This document shows, one piece after another, positions 1 to 5,783 of a stretch of DNA of 6,628 nucleotides. Each line of letters begins with the position of its first letter. Position 1 is the stretch's first letter. This DNA comes from Spirochaetales bacterium (lineage in GTDB: Bacteria > Spirochaetota > Spirochaetia > DTKZ01). The position numbers and the translations under genes are program-made. The DNA is taken from assembly GCA_031266855.1 (NCBI GenBank), contig JAISAF010000056.1, positions 1 through 6,628 on the forward strand. The letters run 5' to 3'. A model generated the notes under the pieces. It searched no databases. It was not told where the DNA came from and worked only from the letters and a program-made list of their open reading frames with translations.

Positions 1-68
1 ATCTAATTGCCAGCGGCAATTAGATGCCCAGGACCAGGCGGTCGCAATTTTGCTGGGCAAAATTGCGT

Positions 69-128
69 GGTCTGCCACCAAGCGCAGCGCGTAGCGCTGT
101 GCACGTAGCTATCACCAACCGGCTGCCG
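69..128 (+). repeat. Degenerate direct repeat, copy A
   Basis: This unit begins GGTCTGCCACC, contains a CAGCGC/GCGCTG hairpin, and ends in ATCACCAACCGGCTGCCG. A second copy starts 93 bp downstream at 162. The hairpin arms differ between the copies (6 bp here, 10 bp in copy B) while the flanking words are conserved, so the module boundaries lie outside the stem. No coding function is suggested. Confidence 0.7.
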
Positions 129-161
129 CCACCACGCTTATAGCCCGTGGTTACGCTTGCA

Positions 162-222
162 GGTCTGCCACCATGCACAGCGCGTTACGCGCTGTGCGCG
201 TCTTTATCACCACCGGCTGCCG
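162..222 (+). repeat. Degenerate direct repeat, copy B
   Basis: This is the second copy of the unit at 69-128: GGTCTGCCACC, then a 10-bp hairpin (GCACAGCGCG/CGCGCTGTGC, loop TTA), then TTTATCACCACCGGCTGCCG. Differences from copy A fall in the stem and in single-base changes or indels of the linker. Confidence 0.7.
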
Positions 223-358
223 ACGCGCAGCGAGCGAATTTGCGGAACGCAAATTCGCGACCAGCCAGGACGCATGGGCGAGCAGCAAAATTGCGTACGC
301 AATTTTGCGACCAGCCTCCCTTGCCCAGGATTTTACCAGATATTGCACAGGCTCTTTA

Positions 359-430
359 GAAACCCCACAGCTTCGGGAACAGTTTCGATACAAAACCAGC
401 GGAATCTGCCGCCATTTTGCGGCAAATTCC
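359..430. repeat. Composite 42-nt repeat plus hairpin, copy 1
   Basis: Positions 359-400 match 1574-1615 at 37 of 42 bases without gaps (shared core GAAACCCCACAGCTTCGG, then GTTTC and AAAA-CAGC). The repeat abuts a hairpin at 401-430 (GGAATCTGCCGC/GCGGCAAATTCC, one mismatch, 6-nt loop). Read on the minus strand, the order is hairpin, GCTGG, then TTTTGTAT, which looks like an intrinsic terminator with a conserved trailer. It lies downstream of tctC, behind the stronger hairpin at 490-518, and could act as a second terminator. Function is inferred. Confidence 0.6.
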
Positions 431-480
431 ACAGACTTGCGAGAGAACCGGAAGGCTATCGAACAAGTCTTATGGTTTTT

Positions 481-518
481 CAGAAAACAGCGGGCTGCCG
501 GATTTTCCGGCAACCCGC
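481..518 (-). terminator. Likely rho-independent terminator of tctC
   Basis: On the minus strand, 22 nt past the tctC stop codon, GCGGGTTGCCGGA pairs with TCCGGCAGCCCGC (positions 518-490). This is a 13-bp stem with one G-T wobble and a 3-nt loop, followed by TGTTTTC. The stem is strong but the T-tract is short and interrupted. Its place directly behind tctC makes termination the simplest reading. Confidence 0.65.
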
Positions 519-540
519 CCGCATACTAACCTGGCATCAG

Positions 541-1506
541 TTATTTCAGGTTCGCGAAGAAAGGCCGCAGTTCTTCCGCCCACTTGGCTATCTGCGCCGC
601 GGCGGTAGCGCCATCGACAAAATTCGCCGTAAAAGAAAGGTTATTCTCGACAGTGTTGACAAACTCAGGACTAGTGGCAACTGTCTTCAACGCGTTCTCC
701 AGGTAAGCCAGAACTGCCTTGGGGGTTCCCTTGGGAGCGTAGTAGCCGCGCCATTTTATCGTGGTAACATTGATACCCTTTTCAAGTGTCGAGGGAATAT
801 TGGGATAGGACTTGGCGCGCTTGTCGCTGACAATCAAAAGAGGAACATTGTCGCCGGAGGCAACCACCGCCTGGATTTCCGAAGCGGTTGTGGTTTCAAG
901 CCGCGCCTCATCGCCCAGAAGAGCCTTGCGCGTACCAGCCCCGCCGTCATAGGGAACAAACGTGATACTGTCAAAAATCCCCAAATCACGGGCTATGCGC
1001 TGGGTATCCGCCATGTTGACCGACCTCGCGCCGGAAACCGCCCACTTAACCTTCTGGCCGGGATTGGCCTTTGTCCAGGCAACCAGGTCTTCGATGGTCT
1101 TCCAGCCGGAAAATTTGTTCGTGCTGATGACATTGTAGTCGGCGACAACCATAGCGACCGTTTCCAGGTCCTTCCATAAAGGAGCATCGGAAAGCCCGCC
1201 AAGATCAAAACCAATAAGGTCTACCGGGTTATGCGCAAGAATCGTATACCCGTCGGCCTTCGAGTCGTAAGCCTGGTTCGCGCCCACAAGACCCGCGCCC
1301 CCCTCAATATTAACCGCGACCAGGGGCTGCGCCATTTTAATATCCTTCATGATCGCCCGCGTCAAAACATCGGAACCGCCGCCCGGCGCGTAAGGGATAA
1401 TACACTGCACCGGCTTCTCAGGAAAAGCCGCGCCTTCGGAGCTTCCTGTAGCATACAGCGCTCCCGATACCGCCAGCGCCAGAAGAACAGCAAATAATTT
1501 TCTCAT
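541..1506 (-). CDS. tctC: TctC/Bug-family periplasmic solute-binding receptor of a TTT transporter
   Basis: The 321-residue product is the extracytoplasmic receptor of a tripartite tricarboxylate transporter, which binds a carboxylate-type ligand in the periplasm and passes it to the TctA/TctB membrane complex. Residues 1-19 form a signal peptide (MRKLF, hydrophobic core, ALYA then TGSSEG), cleaved by signal peptidase I rather than lipidated, since no lipobox cysteine is present. The family signature follows at residues 29-50: FPEKPVQCIIPYAPGGGSD, then VLTR. A second glycine-rich ligand-loop stretch, NIEGGAGLVGANQAY, begins near residue 66. Length is normal for the family. The start is supported by a strong Shine-Dalgarno AAGGAGG at 1518-1512, 5 nt before ATG. 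tctB lies upstream on the same strand, but 181 bp and a terminator-like hairpin separate them, so extra promotion of tctC is possible (weak TATTAT/TATAAA around 1555-1563). The ligand cannot be told from sequence. Confidence 0.92.
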   Translation of the reverse strand: MRKLFAVLLALAVSGALYATGSSEGAAFPEKPVQCIIPYAPGGGSDVLTRAIMKDIKMAQPLVAVNIEGGAGLVGANQAYDSKADGYTILAHNPVDLIGFDLGGLSDAPLWKDLETVAMVVADYNVISTNKFSGWKTIEDLVAWTKANPGQKVKWAVSGARSVNMADTQRIARDLGIFDSITFVPYDGGAGTRKALLGDEARLETTTASEIQAVVASGDNVPLLIVSDKRAKSYPNIPSTLEKGINVTTIKWRGYYAPKGTPKAVLAYLENALKTVATSPEFVNTVENNLSFTANFVDGATAAAQIAKWAEELRPFFANLK

Positions 1507-1573
1507 TGTTTCCTCCTTAAGAAATATGGAAATAATGCGGATACCCGCAAAATTTTATAATAGAGCTATTTTC

Positions 1574-1649
1574 GAAACCCCACAGCTTCGGAAACGGTTT
1601 CAATATAAAAACAGCCGCGGGCTTTCCGAAGCGATCTTCCAGACAGCCC
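1574..1649. repeat. Composite 42-nt repeat plus hairpin, copy 2 (tctB-tctC intergenic)
   Basis: Positions 1574-1615 are the second copy of the 42-nt repeat at 359-400 (37/42 identical). As in copy 1 a hairpin lies on the same side, here at 1619-1649 (GGGCT/AGCCC outer and GAAG/CTTC inner pairs). The hairpin sequence is unrelated to that of copy 1, so the 42-nt trailer is conserved while the stem is not. The word GCGGGCTTTCCG at 1617-1628 also occurs at 5930-5941 in the 57-bp repeat. Confidence 0.6.
1601..1649 (-). terminator. Possible intrinsic terminator or attenuator between tctB and tctC
   Basis: On the minus strand the hairpin 1649-1619 is followed after 7 nt by TTTTTATATTG. The stem contains an internal loop and the T-run sits rather far from it, so this is weaker than the hairpin behind tctC. 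If active, it would partly separate tctB from tctC expression. Confidence 0.35.
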
Positions 1650-1687
1650 CCGAACAACCCTACTCTATAGAAAAAAACGTGTGAATT

Positions 1688-2212
1688 TCAGGAAAAAATA
1701 TCGCCCGCCGGCAGAAAAACATTCAGTACTTTCGCGAAAATAAGATGCACCACAATTACCATCAGAATCGAATAAACCGCCGCGATTAAAACGGCCTTCC
1801 GCGTCAAAGGCGGTTTGCCCTCGCCCCCCCGCTCCCTGCGCATATACATACACGTCAGGAACAGCGTCAGCAGAAAAGTTGAAATAAAAAAACCAACAGG
1901 CTCAAGCAGCGCCGCGTACAGCAGCAGGGAAATGCCAGTCAAAGCGACTTCCCTTGTTAAAACAAAATGGAACCCCTCGGTTTTATCCGAGCGCCTGTAG
2001 TTGATCGATTTTAGCACCATAATCAGCGAACAAATAACAAGCAGAACGCCAACCATACGGACATACACATCAGGCCGCACCAGAATACCGCCCACACTGT
2101 CGGAAACCGGCCCCTTCACGATCTCCTTATAAGTCGTAAAAAAAATCCCCACGCCAAGAAGGACAACACCTATAATAAAATCGTTGACTGATTTCAGAAA
2201 TTTTACTTTCAT
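1688..2212 (-). CDS. tctB: TctB-family small membrane subunit of a TTT transporter
   Basis: The 174-residue product is a hydrophobic protein matching the small integral-membrane subunit (TctB type) of tripartite tricarboxylate transporters. Hydrophobic segments are visible at about 11-27, 51-68, 88-103, 105-122 and 139-164, broken by charged loops (NYRRSDKTEG near 71, MRRERGGEGK near 124). This fits the usual four-helix plan, with residues 88-122 forming one long or two close spans. The ATG at 2212 is preferred because the Shine-Dalgarno AGGAAGG (2225-2219) sits 6 nt before it; the adjacent ATG at 2215 would leave only 3 nt, and a TTG at 2230 would lie upstream of the ribosome site. A promoter lies directly upstream and tctC follows. 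The 12-helix TctA permease is missing from this locus. Family assignment rests on size, topology and the tctC neighbour, since TctB sequences are poorly conserved. Confidence 0.82.
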   Translation of the reverse strand: MKVKFLKSVNDFIIGVVLLGVGIFFTTYKEIVKGPVSDSVGGILVRPDVYVRMVGVLLVICSLIMVLKSINYRRSDKTEGFHFVLTREVALTGISLLLYAALLEPVGFFISTFLLTLFLTCMYMRRERGGEGKPPLTRKAVLIAAVYSILMVIVVHLIFAKVLNVFLPAGDIFS

Positions 2213-2240
2213 CATGAACCTTCCTGTCAAAATAATGTAA

Positions 2241-2270
2241 ACTATAGTCAGTATGATACAGATATGTCAA
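2241..2270 (-). promoter_or_regulatory. Sigma70-type promoter of tctB
   Basis: On the minus strand a perfect -35 TTGACA (2270-2265) and a -10 TATAGT (2246-2241) are separated by 18 bp. The predicted transcript start is near 2234, giving a leader of about 20 nt that carries the AGGAAGG ribosome site. The small palindrome ACTATAGT overlaps the -10 box, but no known operator is recognised. Confidence 0.65.
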
Positions 2271-2279
2271 GCGAAGTCT

Positions 2280-2765
2280 TCCGGCCCGCAGGTAAACGCT
2301 CAGGATTTTTTTCCAGGCGCCTTTTTTTGGGCGCGCTTCGCGCGCCCAAAAAAACCGGGCTTTCCGGGACTCTGCTACCGCTCCGGCCCCAGCGCTTCGC
2401 GCTGTTCGCGGCGGTAACGCCCGCGATTTTGCCGTGGCAAAATCGCGGGACTGGTTACACGCAATTTTTTTGCGTAGCAATAAATTGTACGCGCACCCGC
2501 CGCCGGGTTACGCGCAGCTAATTGCCTGTGGCAATTAGCTGTTCCGGAATTGCCTCACGGCAATTCCGGAACCTGGTTCTCAAGCTGCCGCTCAAAACCG
2601 GGCCGCCGGGTTACATGCGCGCAATTGCCGTAAGGCAATTGCGCGTTACGGTTTTAGCTGCCGCCCCGCGCCAGGGATAGGAGCGGAAAGCCCGCAGGAT
2701 TTGCATTGGCAAATCCGAGGACTTGGAGCGGATAGCCCGGCCCCGGCGCGAAGCGCCGGGGAGGC
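2280..2765. repeat. Gene-free palindrome cluster between divergent units (nine hairpins)
   Basis: No credible gene is present between the tctB promoter and the next promoter. Perfect inverted repeats lie at 2322-2354 (seven T, GGGCGCG, short loop, CGCGCCC, seven A), 2390-2404 (CAGCGC/GCGCTG), 2420-2449 (14-bp arms, loop GT), 2459-2475 (ACGCAA/TTGCGT), 2515-2541 (12-bp arms, loop TGT), 2541-2572 (14-bp arms, loop TCAC), 2618-2645 (12-bp arms, loop GTAA), 2697-2716 (8-bp arms) and 2741-2761 (9-bp arms, loop GAA). Several share an AATTGCC/GGCAATT core near the loop but differ outward. Linkers repeat GGTTAC followed by a few bases and then a hairpin (2454, 2508, 2609). The T-then-A order of the first hairpin is opposite to that of an intrinsic terminator on either strand. 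Confidence 0.8.
2684..2740 (+). repeat. 57-bp dispersed repeat, copy A
   Basis: This segment starts CGGAAAGCCCGC, carries the GGATTTGC/GCAAATCC hairpin, and ends GCGGATAGCCCGG. Its reverse complement occurs at 5885-5941 with 55 of 57 bases identical. Both copies adjoin a GGCGC/GCGCC hairpin on the same side. It is the best-conserved module of the palindrome family in this window. Confidence 0.85.
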
Positions 2766-2818
2766 GCCCTCACTATGGGGATTGAACGTCCTTGAGTGTT
2801 TTTGCGTAATTCGTGGAA

Positions 2819-2847
2819 TTGACAAATAGTACGATGATTTGTACAAT
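2819..2847 (+). promoter_or_regulatory. Consensus promoter of the lipoprotein gene; start predicted at the ATG
   Basis: TTGACA (2819-2824), a 17-bp spacer and TACAAT (2842-2847) give a nearly perfect sigma70 promoter. A start seven bases past the -10 box falls at 2854, which is the A of the ATG, so the transcript may be leaderless. The promoter also forms a near-dyad, TTGACAAAT against ATTTGTACAA, with one extra base, spanning both boxes; this could bind a regulator or be chance. Confidence 0.7.
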
Positions 2848-2853
2848 AAGGCT

Positions 2854-3405
2854 ATGAGAACTTTTAGATGTTTTTTTGCACTGGTTGTTCTGGCGGTTTT
2901 TGGTGTTTTCGGGTGTACTTCGGATGCTCCGCCCAAGCCTGCGGAAGCTCCGGCTGTGGCCGCGCCTGTGCCTGAACCTCCGCTTGTTCAGACGGAGGAC
3001 CCGGCGGTAAAAGTTACCCAGGAGGAATACGATAAGACTTTCGCGGAGGTTGAGGAGGTTATTCAGGAGCTGAATACCACTATCAAGGCGAAAAATATAC
3101 GGAAGTGGGAAAGTTACCTTACACAGCGTTTCCGCGATTCTGTTCTGTCGCCGAAGAATCTTGCAGAATTGAATGACTCGCCGCTTTTGAAGAGAAACAA
3201 TATAAGAATTTCCAATTTGCAGGGTTTCTTTGAGTTCGTTGTTGTGCCTTCGCGGGCAAATGTGCGGCTGGATGACTTGAAATTTACGGACGCGAACAGG
3301 GTGCAGGCATATATGACGATTGTCAGTAAGGATGGCGTGGAGGAGGATATACTGATTTACCAGCTTGAAAAAACCGGCGATGCGTGGAAAGTCAGTTCAT
3401 GGTAG
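2854..3405 (+). CDS. Exported lipoprotein with C-terminal NTF2/SnoaL-like domain
   Basis: The 183-residue product has a lipoprotein signal peptide: MRTFRC, a hydrophobic stretch to residue 20, and a lipobox V-F-G-Cys21 acceptable for spirochaetes. A Pro/Ala-rich tether (about 24-48) then links to a soluble domain. Residues 58-183 contain an amphipathic helix (EVEEVIQELNTTIKAKNIRKW), the stretch FFEFVVVPSRANVRLDDLKF (125-144) and a terminal strand pattern ending DAWKVSSW. This layout resembles small NTF2/SnoaL-like alpha+beta domains in treponemal lipoproteins; no enzyme residues are identifiable. ATG 2854 is chosen because it begins the signal peptide; a TTG at 2839 lies inside the promoter. 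The only purine-rich stretch, AAGG at 2848-2851, is 2 nt from the ATG, too close for a normal ribosome site, which fits leaderless translation. It heads the plus-strand cluster. The specific role is unknown. Confidence 0.85.
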   Translation: MRTFRCFFALVVLAVFGVFGCTSDAPPKPAEAPAVAAPVPEPPLVQTEDPAVKVTQEEYDKTFAEVEEVIQELNTTIKAKNIRKWESYLTQRFRDSVLSPKNLAELNDSPLLKRNNIRISNLQGFFEFVVVPSRANVRLDDLKFTDANRVQAYMTIVSKDGVEEDILIYQLEKTGDAWKVSSW

Positions 3406-3476
3406 TGCCGATACACTAAGTGAAGAATTTTTAGTATCTTGTATTAATAAATACGTGTATACGTGGGAGACGGAAT

Positions 3477-4178
3477 ATGTCAAAAAAGATTGTATGTATG
3501 TGCATTGTCGCGTGCTGTGTAGTTTTTTCGCTGGCGGCCCAGCAGACGGGTGGTCAGACGGAGCCGGAACGGACCCGTACCATTGAGGAGTTGTATCTTA
3601 GCCAGAATCTTGAGTTACGGCTTATTCGTGATCAGGCTGCTTCAGCTGACTGGGAAGACCGCTCCATGGCGATACAGAATTTGCGCGCGATGCAGAACGA
3701 GGGCCGGCTTACCGAAAGTAACTCCGGCGCGATGATTATTCTTGAGGAGATGGCGAAGCCCATAGAGCAGGGCGGCAATACGCGGAACTTCAATATTATC
3801 AGGCGGGAGGCGGTCAACCTGCTGGGGGACGTGGGCGGGAAAAGGTCCAAACAGATTCTGATGGAAGTTCTGAATCTCGACAGGGATTCCCTTGTGCGCG
3901 CCGAGGCTGTGTATGCCTTGGGGAAAATCGGCATTGATGAACGGGGAGAAGTCCTTACGCAGATCATGGACACGCTGCATAGCGAAAATGTAAAGCCTAC
4001 TCCAAACGACAACTTCGCGTATGCGGTGCTGCTCGCCATTGAAAAACTGGCAAAAAGTTCGGGCGGACTCAAGGCCGTGGACCAGCTTGGGCCGCTGAAT
4101 GAACTGCTGCGCTGCAATTACAAGCAGGAAGTAAAACGGAAATGCAAGGAAGTCATTTACGTCCTGTTGCAACAGTAA
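3477..4178 (+). CDS. Exported HEAT-repeat protein
   Basis: The 233-residue product has an N-terminal signal peptide (MSKK, hydrophobic core to about residue 20, SLAA then QQ), probably cut by signal peptidase I into the periplasm. Cysteines 7, 9, 13 and 14 lie too early for a lipobox. The mature part is helical. HEAT-type repeats are clearest at about 106-135 (RREAVNLLGDVGGKRSKQILMEVL) and 138-168 (LVRAEAVYALGKIG, then EVLTQIMDTL), with weaker ones at about 55-75 and 180-212. Such repeats form a curved scaffold for protein contacts; no catalytic motif is seen. GGGAG at 3465-3469, 7 nt before ATG, supports the start. A 71-bp gap follows the lipoprotein gene; a weak -10-like TATTAA lies in it but no good -35, so read-through from the upstream promoter is likely. 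The methyltransferase frame follows within a few bases. The partner is unknown. Confidence 0.85.
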   Translation: MSKKIVCMCIVACCVVFSLAAQQTGGQTEPERTRTIEELYLSQNLELRLIRDQAASADWEDRSMAIQNLRAMQNEGRLTESNSGAMIILEEMAKPIEQGGNTRNFNIIRREAVNLLGDVGGKRSKQILMEVLNLDRDSLVRAEAVYALGKIGIDERGEVLTQIMDTLHSENVKPTPNDNFAYAVLLAIEKLAKSSGGLKAVDQLGPLNELLRCNYKQEVKRKCKEVIYVLLQQ

Positions 4179-4185
4179 AAAGCAT

Positions 4186-4929
4186 CTGGGGACGGACTGG
4201 TATGCGCGGAAGGATTTTTGGCGGCTGTACGCTCCCTACATTTTTGGCGCGGATCGCTGGATTCACAGTCCGGAGGAGGCCCGCGCCGCTGTATCCCTGA
4301 CAAACACCCCCGCGGGGGTAAAAATTCTTGATGCCTGCTGCGGGGTGGGACGGCACAGTATCGAACTTGCCCGCATGGGTTTTTCCGTTACCGGCGTTGA
4401 TTTGAACCCGGATTATCTTGAAGCGGCGCGGGACTGCGCGCGGGCCGAGGGCCTTTTCATTAATTTTATCCAGCAGGATGTTCTTCACCTCGATTTGAAT
4501 ACAGCGTTTGATCTTATTATCAACATGTATATCTCCTTCGGGTATTTCGACACCCAGGAGGAAAATCTGCGTTTTTTGAAAAATCTCTACGGCTGCCTGG
4601 CTGGCGGCGGCAGGCTTCTTGTGGAAACCCTTGGCAAGGAACATACGGCCCGGGGCTTTAAGGAAAGCGAATGGTACGAGGAAAACGGCGCTTTTGTCCT
4701 TGCGCGCTATGCCGTTACGGAAGACTGGAGCCGCCTGCAAAACCGCTGGATTGTTATTGACGGGGAAAACCGGCATGACTATACGTTTACCCAGCGCCTG
4801 TATTCCGCCGCGGAAATCAGAATGCTTTTCCAGGAAGCGGGTTTTTCCGATATAAAAGTTTACGGCAACCTGCGCGGGGATCCCTATGATCACAGGGCTG
4901 AAAACCTTGTTGTAGTAGGCGCAAAATGA
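4186..4929 (+). CDS. Class I SAM-dependent methyltransferase with non-canonical start
   Basis: About 247 residues counted from CTG 4186. A Rossmann-fold methyltransferase core is clear: motif I ILDACCGVGRHS (47-58), the acidic end of strand 2 in VTGVDLNPDYLEAA (68-81, Asp72 expected to bind the SAM ribose), QQDV with Asp98, and the strand-4 region FDLIINMYISFGYF (108-121), followed by GGGRLLVETLGKE (140-152) and a C-terminal half ending in LVVVGAK. The substrate is unknown. The frame is open back to 4135 but contains no ATG, GTG or TTG before the GTG at 4345, and that GTG lies inside motif I, so it cannot be the start. CTG 4186, 7 bp after the upstream stop, yields MGTDWYARKDFW..., a sensible N-terminus of normal length; it has no good Shine-Dalgarno. 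A start-codon mutation, a sequence error or coupled reinitiation are alternatives. It overlaps the next gene by ATGA. Confidence 0.8.
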   Translation: MGTDWYARKDFWRLYAPYIFGADRWIHSPEEARAAVSLTNTPAGVKILDACCGVGRHSIELARMGFSVTGVDLNPDYLEAARDCARAEGLFINFIQQDVLHLDLNTAFDLIINMYISFGYFDTQEENLRFLKNLYGCLAGGGRLLVETLGKEHTARGFKESEWYEENGAFVLARYAVTEDWSRLQNRWIVIDGENRHDYTFTQRLYSAAEIRMLFQEAGFSDIKVYGNLRGDPYDHRAENLVVVGAK

Positions 4930-5783
4930 ACACCGCCGTATTTCTGTTTTTTTATGCGTTTTTTCCTCTGTTTTCCTGCTCCACGCTTGACAGCTTGTTC
5001 AATGACGAGCCGAAAGAAACCATAAAAGTCTATTCATTTAATATTCAGATTTTTGGCGCCGCGAAAATGGCAAAACCTGAGGTGGCGGAAATTCTTGCGG
5101 AAATTGTCTCGCGGGCCGATTTGGTTGCCGTACAGGAAGTACGCTCGATCAGCCCCGAACCTGTAAGCCGCTTTATGGCTCTGCTGCCGCCCGCATACAG
5201 CTATGTTATCGGCCCGCGGGAAGGCCGTTCCAGTTCGCGGGAGCAGTATTGGGTCATTTACAATACTGAAAAACTTTCGGTTGTGGACACGCGTACCTGG
5301 CCGGACGAGGAAGACAGGTTTGAGCGGGATCCCTTTGGCGTCTATTTTCAGACAAAGGACAAACTTGATTTTATCCTTATTGACAATCATCTGCGGCCTT
5401 CCTCGGCGGAGGAGGAAATAAACGCGCTGCCTGATGTGGTTTCCTGGTTCCAGGAATTCTGGGGCGAACAGGATGTTTTTGTCGTAGGAGATTTCAATGC
5501 CGACGGCATCTACTACGATGAAAGCCTTCTTGAAAACGTATTCCCGCGGGCCGGCTACACCATCATTATTACAAACGACCTTGATACCACCGTTGCCGAA
5601 AGCGATAACACCTATGACCGTTTCATTATCACCAGTTCCGCGCGGGAAGACTATACCGGCAAGTTTGGCGTTTTGCGCTTTGATGAGGTTTATGATTTCA
5701 GCGCTTACAGCGTACAGCCCAAAGAAGTAAGCGATCACTATCCTGTATGGGCCGAGTTCCGCCTGGATAAAGATACGGATTAA
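4926..5783 (+). CDS. DNase I-like endonuclease/exonuclease/phosphatase-family lipoprotein
   Basis: The 285-residue product belongs to the endonuclease/exonuclease/phosphatase fold, closest in motif layout to DNase I: metal-dependent phosphodiester cleavage. The signature residues are all visible: SFNIQIFG with Asn39, VAVQEV with Glu71, IDNHLRP with catalytic His155, VVGDFNAD with Asp189 and Asn191, NTYDRF with Asp231, and VSDHYPVWAEF with Asp270-His271. Residues 1-17 are a short hydrophobic signal and LFSC18 is a plausible lipobox, so the enzyme is probably anchored outside the cytoplasm. Extracellular DNA is the natural substrate guess, since DNase I relatives with GDFNAD and SDHYPV are nucleases, but other EEP members cut lipids or sugar phosphates. 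The ATG overlaps the methyltransferase stop (ATGA), implying translational coupling; only a weak AGG precedes it. The catalytic set looks intact. It is the last gene of the cluster. Confidence 0.88.
   Translation: MNTAVFLFFYAFFPLFSCSTLDSLFNDEPKETIKVYSFNIQIFGAAKMAKPEVAEILAEIVSRADLVAVQEVRSISPEPVSRFMALLPPAYSYVIGPREGRSSSREQYWVIYNTEKLSVVDTRTWPDEEDRFERDPFGVYFQTKDKLDFILIDNHLRPSSAEEEINALPDVVSWFQEFWGEQDVFVVGDFNADGIYYDESLLENVFPRAGYTIIITNDLDTTVAESDNTYDRFIITSSAREDYTGKFGVLRFDEVYDFSAYSVQPKEVSDHYPVWAEFRLDKDTD

Larger units (their letters stand above)
1..345. repeat. Gene-free palindrome cluster (seven hairpins)
   Basis: No believable gene lies here. Read directly, there are seven inverted repeats: 1-25 (11-bp arms, loop AGC), 43-67 (11-bp arms, loop TGG), 85-99 (CAGCGC/GCGCTG, loop GTA), 131-151 (ACCACG/CGTGGT, 9-nt loop), 175-197 (10-bp arms, loop TTA), 234-258 (11-bp arms, loop GAA) and 285-308 (a perfect 24-bp palindrome with no spacer). 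Linkers reuse short words such as GACCAG, GGTCTGCCACC and CCGGCTGCC. The arms differ from hairpin to hairpin but stay fully complementary. This resembles REP/BIME-style extragenic palindrome clusters; membership of any named family is not established. It lies downstream of tctC. Open frames across it are low-complexity by-products of the palindromes. Confidence 0.8.

Noticed and set aside
1..345. CRISPR array or integron attC cassettes
   Set aside because: Repeat units differ from each other, spacers are not uniform, and no cas genes, integrase or cassette genes are present; stems lack consistent RYYYAAC/GTTRRRY cores.
157..1179. Long plus-strand open frame of 340 codons opposite tctC
   Set aside because: It runs antisense through a clear tctC and through the left palindrome cluster; the translation lacks any family pattern, and the minus-strand protein has signal peptide, signature and ribosome site.
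2646..2936. Minus-strand open frame across the repeat cluster and the lipoprotein start
   Set aside because: It overlaps a consensus promoter and signal peptide on the other strand and is mostly repeat sequence.
3430..3465. Separate promoter for the HEAT-repeat gene
   Set aside because: A TATTAA is present at 3442-3447 but no -35 at useful spacing was found; read-through from the upstream promoter is simpler.
4153..4893. 246-codon minus-strand frame opposite the methyltransferase
   Set aside because: The plus strand encodes an unmistakable SAM-binding fold; the antisense frame is a shadow from GC-biased codons.
4926..5783. Methyltransferase plus nuclease as a restriction-modification or defence pair
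   Set aside because: The nuclease has an export signal and lipobox, so it would not meet intracellular DNA with the methyltransferase; the methyltransferase also lacks visible DNA-methylase motifs such as DPPY or PC.
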